A stretch of DNA of 64,000 nt, from NCBI GenBank assembly GCA_016191325.1, contig JACPOV010000008.1, forward strand, positions 248,001-312,000, written 5' to 3'. Positions 59,468-64,000 of this stretch are shown one piece after another. Position numbers and translations under genes: made by a program. Under the pieces are notes generated by a model. That model did not search any database and was not told where the DNA came from. It was given only the letters and a program-made list of their open reading frames with translations. Position 1 is the first letter of the stretch. The number at the start of each line of letters is the position of its first letter. The stretch is from Candidatus Dependentiae bacterium (GTDB lineage Bacteria; Babelota; Babeliae; Babelales; JACPOV01).

Positions 59468-60310
59468 ATGAAAGTTTTTTTTACCAGATCGGTGAGCCAT
59501 TTGGCTCATGCAAGCGGCCAAGAAATCGGCACAATTGCGTTTGATCATTTTTCTGATGGGGAACTGCGCGTTCGCATTCAGGATGAGGTAGCAGGTAAAG
59601 AGGTTTGGCTCGTCGGCGCTACGCCGACACCTGCAGAAAATATAGTTGAAATCTGTTTAGTTCTCGATGCGCTGTGCAAAGCGGGTGCAAAAGTTAACCT
59701 TCTCATTACCTATTTTGGGTATGCGCGGCAGGATACTATGAAAAAAGGTGAATCTTTAAGTGCGGCGGTGCTTGCGCATTTTTTTGACCAGTTTTCACTC
59801 AATCGTTTTTTGGTTTTGCACATGCATAATCCAACATTCCAGCATGATGTGCGGTTTAAATCGATAATTAATGACGCTTTTTTTGATGAATTGGCAAAGC
59901 AGGCAGATATCATTGTCGCTCCCGATCGCGGGGCGATGCAGCTTGCGACCAGTATTGCCGAGCGTTGTAGAAAAAAGACTATTTTTATGCACAAAGTAAG
60001 GCCTGAGGTAGATCAAGTTGAGCTTTCATTTGAAGGCGATGTTCGGGGGAAAAGTGTATTGATTGTTGATGATATGATTACGACCGGCCGTACCATAACT
60101 CAAGCGGCCCAATTATTGAAAGATGCCGGCGCTCAAAAGATTATCGGGGCGGCAACCCACGGAATATTTTCTATGCATGCATTCGATCTCATTGAAAAAA
60201 GCGCGCTCGAAAAATTATATGTAACCAATTCTATAGCGCAACATTATCAACATTCTCGTATTGAAACTATTTCACTTGTTCCATTTATTAATGAATTAGT
60301 GGCTATTTAA
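59468..60310 (+). CDS. prs: ribose-phosphate pyrophosphokinase-like
   Basis: 280 residues. PRPP synthetase: N-terminal DHFSDGELRVRI, GYARQDTM (catalytic/ATP region), APDRGAMQLA, and the ribose-5-P/PRPP loop VLIVDDMITTGRTI. Makes PRPP from ribose-5-phosphate and ATP. Shorter than the usual 310-315, with a truncated flexible-loop stretch (FFDQFSLNRFLVLHMHNPTFQ region); possibly a class III/archaeal-like or non-canonical form. Confidence 0.9.
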   Translation: MKVFFTRSVSHLAHASGQEIGTIAFDHFSDGELRVRIQDEVAGKEVWLVGATPTPAENIVEICLVLDALCKAGAKVNLLITYFGYARQDTMKKGESLSAAVLAHFFDQFSLNRFLVLHMHNPTFQHDVRFKSIINDAFFDELAKQADIIVAPDRGAMQLATSIAERCRKKTIFMHKVRPEVDQVELSFEGDVRGKSVLIVDDMITTGRTITQAAQLLKDAGAQKIIGAATHGIFSMHAFDLIEKSALEKLYVTNSIAQHYQHSRIETISLVPFINELVAI

Positions 60311-60375
60311 TCTGCATTCTTGTCAGAAATGCCATTTCCTTTCTACGATAGAGGAGGAAAGGATGAGCGGTAGTT

Positions 60376-61194
60376 ATGATGCGATGGCGGCGGACAATTT
60401 TTTTTGCAGGCTTGATAAGCATATGCTTTGGCAGTTTTGCATCAAATTATCATATGAAAACGGTGCAACGCACGGGAAAGCTTTATCAAGCATTTCATTC
60501 ATTGGGAAATGTTATTGAAGATGCAATTCTGCTTAATGTAAAGCTTTTTACGATCGATTCGGCAAAAATAATCACCGGTTTTTTACCATTCTTTTTAAGC
60601 GCGCGCATGTTTGATGAAAGTGTTCAAAGTCATTTTTATGATAGAAGTTGCCATAAAAATATTCGGCAAATGCATAATTCATGCCATCAAATCGCGCAAA
60701 AAGGAGTGGGCGTTCCGATGGTGCTGCTTTCAAGTTTGGCGCTTTGGGCTCCCAATGAAAGGCTACGGCAAACGGCACGAATGTTTGCAATCGGATTACC
60801 ATTTGTTCATTGGGGAAAAAATATTATTAAAACATTGGATACAAATATTTGTTTGCGGCCGTGGAATGAGCATTTTAATAGACGAAAAAGATCAACGGGA
60901 GGTTTTCCCTCAGGCCACATGGCAAACGTTACGTATATGACAGCGCTTTTTGGCATGCGGCACGGCTGGAAATGGGGCGTACCTTTAGGATTATTTTCAT
61001 CGTTTGTCTTTGCTGATTTTCTTAATTGCAACCGTCATTATCTCTCTCAATTGATTGCGGGCGTTGGGTTTGGTTTGCTCTATGCATTTGCGGCGGATAA
61101 AGTAATTCATTGGCGCGCGGCACAGAATCTAAAATTCGATCTGCGATGTGAGCAGGATGGCAAACTTATCGCAAGCATGAGCTGCAGATTTTAA
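60376..61194 (+). CDS. PAP2-superfamily phosphatase, paralog
   Basis: 272 residues. Start ATG 60376; the strongest Shine-Dalgarno (GGAGGAAAGG) is 14 nt upstream, before an out-of-frame ATG at 60363 that opens a ~50-codon overlapping frame. Motif 1 LRPWNEHFN, motif 2 GGFPSGHM, motif 3 NRHYLSQ (Gln for Asp again). Shares LLSSLALWAPNERLRQ with the 58038 protein. Signal peptide ends FGSFA. The two paralogs bracket prs. Confidence 0.8.
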   Translation: MMRWRRTIFFAGLISICFGSFASNYHMKTVQRTGKLYQAFHSLGNVIEDAILLNVKLFTIDSAKIITGFLPFFLSARMFDESVQSHFYDRSCHKNIRQMHNSCHQIAQKGVGVPMVLLSSLALWAPNERLRQTARMFAIGLPFVHWGKNIIKTLDTNICLRPWNEHFNRRKRSTGGFPSGHMANVTYMTALFGMRHGWKWGVPLGLFSSFVFADFLNCNRHYLSQLIAGVGFGLLYAFAADKVIHWRAAQNLKFDLRCEQDGKLIASMSCRF

Positions 61195-61221
61195 CATCGC
61201 AAAAAAACATCCTGCATATTT

Positions 61222-62613
61222 TTAACTATTTTTAAATCGTTTGATCGTTTCGATTAAATAATCGCACCCTGGGCGCAGAGTTCGTTCTTGTGTTTCAAAA
61301 TTGACAGCATAAATCCCATGTTTATCGGTGTATCCTTTACGCCAACAAAAACAATCCATGAGCGTCCAGAAAAAGTAACCGCGAACATCAAAACCTTCTT
61401 GCAGGGCGCGAGAGATTACGTATAAATGTTTTTTTATATAATCATCCCGAAGTGCAGGATCGGCTGCTGCGGTGCCATTTTCGGTGATATAAAGTGGAAC
61501 ATTAAGTTTTGCAGCATTTTTAATCGAACGATAAAGGCCCTCAGGATAAAGAACTTTGCATACACGGCCATCGATTGCATGATCGAGAAGAACTTCATCG
61601 AGCCGGTGTTGCGGCTTAAGCGAGAGCAAATTCATTTGTTTAATCGTGGTGTGCGTATAATAATTAATGCCAAAAAAATCGAGCGCTTGCTTGGCATCGC
61701 GATTATACCCCCGCACTAAATATGCCCAATCAAAAGTACCACTTTGGAAAAAGTTGACGGTCACCTTATTTACTAAATAATCGAACGAGCGGGCGGCTAC
61801 TTGTTCAAGTGGATTCCATTTAGAATGCGCGTCGAGTGGATTAAAAATATGCGAAAGGCCAATTTGCGGCCGCTTATCAATTTTTTTAAACTCTTTGTAA
61901 ACCGAAACATGGGCGTTCAATAAATTTTTGGCAACCTTGCCCGCAAGCTTTAAGCTTTTTTTTCCTGGTGGATACACCCCGCGATAATAACCTTCGATCG
62001 CATAACCAACCGGCTCATTCATGGTAATCCAAAGGGGCACTTTGGTGTGCAAATGGCGAAAAACATATAATGCAAAACGAACAAAATGAAAATTATTTTG
62101 TTTGTATTCAAAGGCACCTTTTTTAGCAAACCAAACGGGATAGGTGTGATGAAAAAGCGTAATCATTGGGATAATGTTTTGCGCAAGCATTTGATCGATC
62201 ATAGCGCAATAATGTTGCATCGCTGCATGATCATAAATGCCTTCTTCCGGCTCTAATTTACTCCATTCTATGGAAAACCGGTGAGCGTTCATGCCAATGT
62301 TTTTCATAAGCTGAATATCATCTTCATATTTTGTCCATCGATGGCATGCTTTGCCAGCTCTTCGTTCTGCTGGTATTGCTATTTCATTTTCAAAAAGGGT
62401 CCAACTATTTTCGACCATGCGGTTATCTGTAGTTTCAAGCCCTTCAGTTTGTAGCGCGGAATCGGCGCATCCCCATAAAAAATTTTCTGGAAACGAAATA
62501 TCAAGATGGTTAATAGTGCTCCAATCCCATCGTAATTCGTATCCGTTTATTGGTAGCGTTATCATGAGCGCAAGCGCGCATGCGATATAGATTGTTATAA
62601 ATGCTTTTGCCAC
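61222..62613 (-). CDS. secreted GH1-family beta-glycosidase
   Basis: 463 residues from GTG 62613 (AAGGGG 6 nt upstream; GTG 62619 abuts the site). Signal peptide includes YIACALALMITLPING. GH1 TIM barrel: acid/base Glu in WITMNEPVGYA (about 200), nucleophile Glu in LYITENGTA (about 378), and HRFSIEWSKLEPEEG. Hydrolyses beta-glycosides (beta-glucosidase/6-phospho group). Export is unusual for GH1, which is mostly cytosolic. Convergent with the second PAP2 gene. Confidence 0.93.
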   Translation of the reverse strand: MAKAFITIYIACALALMITLPINGYELRWDWSTINHLDISFPENFLWGCADSALQTEGLETTDNRMVENSWTLFENEIAIPAERRAGKACHRWTKYEDDIQLMKNIGMNAHRFSIEWSKLEPEEGIYDHAAMQHYCAMIDQMLAQNIIPMITLFHHTYPVWFAKKGAFEYKQNNFHFVRFALYVFRHLHTKVPLWITMNEPVGYAIEGYYRGVYPPGKKSLKLAGKVAKNLLNAHVSVYKEFKKIDKRPQIGLSHIFNPLDAHSKWNPLEQVAARSFDYLVNKVTVNFFQSGTFDWAYLVRGYNRDAKQALDFFGINYYTHTTIKQMNLLSLKPQHRLDEVLLDHAIDGRVCKVLYPEGLYRSIKNAAKLNVPLYITENGTAAADPALRDDYIKKHLYVISRALQEGFDVRGYFFWTLMDCFCWRKGYTDKHGIYAVNFETQERTLRPGCDYLIETIKRFKNS

Positions 62614-62685
62614 AACCACCCCTTAGAAAAAAATATCCCTTGTTCTTAATCTAAGTATTTCAATTTGCATAAATCAATACTCGAA

Positions 62686-62740
62686 CCGCTATCCTTCGAT
62701 ACAATTTCTCGTTGCACTCAAAATCACTCAGTACGAGCGG
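62686..62740 (-). repeat. dispersed palindromic repeat, copy F1 (reverse)
   Basis: CCGCT/AGCGG outer stem and TGTATCGA block on the minus strand; middle stem imperfect. Confidence 0.7.
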
Positions 62741-62815
62741 ACTGGAAATCTTTCTAATAGCCGAATGCGATCATATTTGTATCGATAGGTCAGAGCGAGG
62801 GAGGAATTATCAATT

Positions 62816-62872
62816 CCGCTCGTGGTGAGTGTTTTGCGAATTTTATGAGCAGAATGTATCGAACCATGGCGG
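62816..62872 (+). repeat. dispersed palindromic repeat, copy F2
   Basis: CCGC/GCGG outer stem, TGGT/ACCA middle stem, TTTTGC block and TGTATCGA. Inner 3' arm altered to GCAGAA. Confidence 0.75.
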
Positions 62873-62906
62873 ACAGGTCGAATTCAAAACGGCGGATATT
62901 ATCTGC

Positions 62907-62962
62907 TGCGCTCGTCCCGAGTGATTTTGCACTTTGTGCGAAATTGTATCGAGTGATGCGCA
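62907..62962 (+). repeat. dispersed palindromic repeat, copy F3
   Basis: TGCGC/GCGCA outer stem, long inner stem ATTTTGCAC / GTGCGAAAT around TTT, with CGTCCC, GAGTG and TGTATCGAG. Confidence 0.75.
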
Positions 62963-63025
62963 TTTCAATTGCTTATTGATTACGCGATCGATAAACTGTC
63001 AACGTGAAAAAAAATAAGGAGCTCT

Positions 63026-63832
63026 ATGAGTTTTCGCGGTCGCTTAATGTTGTTGTTTCTCGGCGGATGCATTCTTTTTTTTCTAACGCGCGTGATAATG
63101 CCAATTAATTCGTGGCAAGTAATGGATTCTGTTTCTTCAGTTCTTGTTTATCCTTTTTTAAAAATTCAGTCGTTAATTGTTGCGCCATTTCGTTCACTCA
63201 GCCAAAAAAGATGGGCAATTCATGAATTGCATACACAAGTAGATGAGTTGCAGCAAGAGAGAGAAACGCTTATCTCAAAGCTCGTTCAATTGGAGGGAGC
63301 GCTCCGCTTTGCAAATGATACTAAGCCGCTGGCCGAATTCATGGAACAATACGCGATGCAAGATGCTCAAGTTGCGCATGTAATTATGTCGCACATTTCT
63401 GACCAGGAGCATTATGTGCTCGTTGATGCAGGCTCTGTAAAAGGTATCAAGCCAGGAATGGTCGCGCTTTATCAAAATAATCTGGTCGGCCGTGTTGATA
63501 CGGTGACCCCGTTTTACAGTAAAATTGTGCTCGTGACCGATCGCTCGTGCAAAGTTGCCGTTTGGTGTGGTGCAGCGCAAGCGCGTGGCATACACGAGGG
63601 AATTAATAAGCTTGATGTTTCAATCCTAACGCACATGAACCATTTGAATGCGGTAGCAAAAGATGATCTAGTGCTCTCAAGTGGCGAAGGCGTGGTATTT
63701 CCACAGGGGTTTGCGCTGGGCAAGGTGGCACATTGTTCATCAGATGGTGTTTATCAAAAAGTGATGGTAGAGCCACTTATCTCTTTTGAAAAACTTACCT
63801 ATTGCCTCCTCATTCAAAAGGGTGCTTTGTAA
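63026..63832 (+). CDS. mreC: rod shape-determining protein MreC
   Basis: 268 residues. N-terminal membrane helix (LMLLFLGGCILFFLTRV), coiled coil (ELHTQVDELQQERETLISKLVQLE), then the beta-barrel MreC domain (VDAGSVKGIKPGMVALYQNNLVGRVDTV, CKVAVWC). Scaffold of the elongation machinery in the periplasm, working with MreB, MreD and PBP2. RBS AAGGAGCTCT. mreD may be the next gene. Confidence 0.95.
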   Translation: MSFRGRLMLLFLGGCILFFLTRVIMPINSWQVMDSVSSVLVYPFLKIQSLIVAPFRSLSQKRWAIHELHTQVDELQQERETLISKLVQLEGALRFANDTKPLAEFMEQYAMQDAQVAHVIMSHISDQEHYVLVDAGSVKGIKPGMVALYQNNLVGRVDTVTPFYSKIVLVTDRSCKVAVWCGAAQARGIHEGINKLDVSILTHMNHLNAVAKDDLVLSSGEGVVFPQGFALGKVAHCSSDGVYQKVMVEPLISFEKLTYCLLIQKGAL

Positions 63833-63934
63833 TTATTCACGCGTAAAAGCAATATTCTCTAAAAATTTTTTCATTAAGAAAAAACATCTTAAGGCGCTTG
63901 CTTGAGCGTTATTTCGCGCTGTTTGGCGAAATTG

Positions 63935-63964
63935 TTGCAAACCACTTTCCCGGAATGATAAAAT
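63935..63964 (+). promoter_or_regulatory. promoter near right edge
   Basis: TTGCAA, 18-nt spacer, TAAAAT; 30 nt before GGGAG and an ATG at 63994. Confidence 0.55.
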
Positions 63965-63993
63965 TCAAATAGAAATAATTATCACTGGGAGAA

Positions 63994-64000
63994 ATGGTAT
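63994..64000 (+). CDS. possible start of the next gene (cut by window edge)
   Basis: ATG with GGGAG 5 nt upstream and the 63935 promoter before it. Only two codons are visible, so identity cannot be judged. Confidence 0.35.

Larger units (their letters stand above)
62614..63025. other. intergenic region with three palindromic repeats
   Basis: About 410 nt with no credible gene; three copies of the dispersed repeat occupy much of it. Confidence 0.7.

Noticed and set aside
1-64000. CRISPR arrays, insertion sequences, prophage
   Set aside because: No evenly spaced direct repeats with unique spacers, no transposase or integrase or phage structural gene found by reading.

Overview
The window is AT-rich bacterial chromosome. 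It encodes an unusual number of secreted proteins of eukaryotic-like type: ankyrin repeats, BTB/Skp1-like plus beta-propeller proteins, a giant TPR-like protein, and tandem families of ~100-residue secreted proteins. These sit beside a compact housekeeping set. Two outer-membrane beta-barrel paralogs end in Phe, and a SpoIID-type lytic enzyme, MreC, PgsA and PlsY are present, so this is a diderm with peptidoglycan. The mix resembles host-associated bacteria of the Candidatus Dependentiae (TM6, Babeliales) type, or another amoeba-associated lineage. That assignment is an inference from gene content only. No insertion sequence, phage, rRNA or CRISPR array was seen.

Layout. 1-7 kb: end of GAPDH, an outer-membrane barrel, two tandem ankyrin proteins, a DJ-1/PfpI protein, an APH-type kinase and a two-gene ABC exporter. 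7-17 kb: tRNA(CAU), Zn-ribbon/RNase HI/SpoIID operon, YdjM-like protein, second barrel, three secreted unknowns, an FtsH-like AAA protein without protease, TatD and HU. 17-26 kb: serS, DUF58 and DUF4381-like genes, HemW-like, a PNPOx-fold protein, a low-complexity/coiled-coil secreted protein, a Ku + ATP-ligase NHEJ pair, and a methyltransferase carrying a signal peptide. 26-30 kb: an array of nine small secreted proteins. 30-37 kb: umuDC and three paralogous BTB/Skp1-like + beta-propeller proteins. 37-47 kb: tRNA-Leu, secD, tRNA(CAU), pgsA-plsY, a second ATP-dependent DNA ligase, a fourth BTB-like protein, three small membrane paralogs and an RRM protein. 47-64 kb: a 1670-residue secreted protein, a KGPDC/HPS-family enzyme, rsmG, a MATE transporter, gatCA, prs between two PAP2 paralogs, a secreted GH1 glycosidase and mreC.

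How it fits together. The housekeeping genes (tRNA charging and amidation, phospholipid synthesis, Sec export, cell shape, PRPP) form short operons with 4-nt overlaps or gaps of a few nucleotides. The exported proteins form paralog clusters that look recently duplicated; many share a signal peptide ending in Ser/Ala-Met-Glu/Gln/Asp/Asn. DNA repair is well represented: Ku, two ATP-dependent ligases, UmuD, UmuC, TatD and RNase HI. Intergenic regions hold a dispersed palindromic repeat whose stems show compensatory changes, and a hairpin element that follows the tRNA genes.

Most notable observations: the BTB/Skp1-propeller family, the small secreted array with its shared Met signature, the covarying palindromic repeat, the tRNA-linked element, and a probable AUU start codon in pgsA. 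All family names come from reading motifs by eye; no database search was run.
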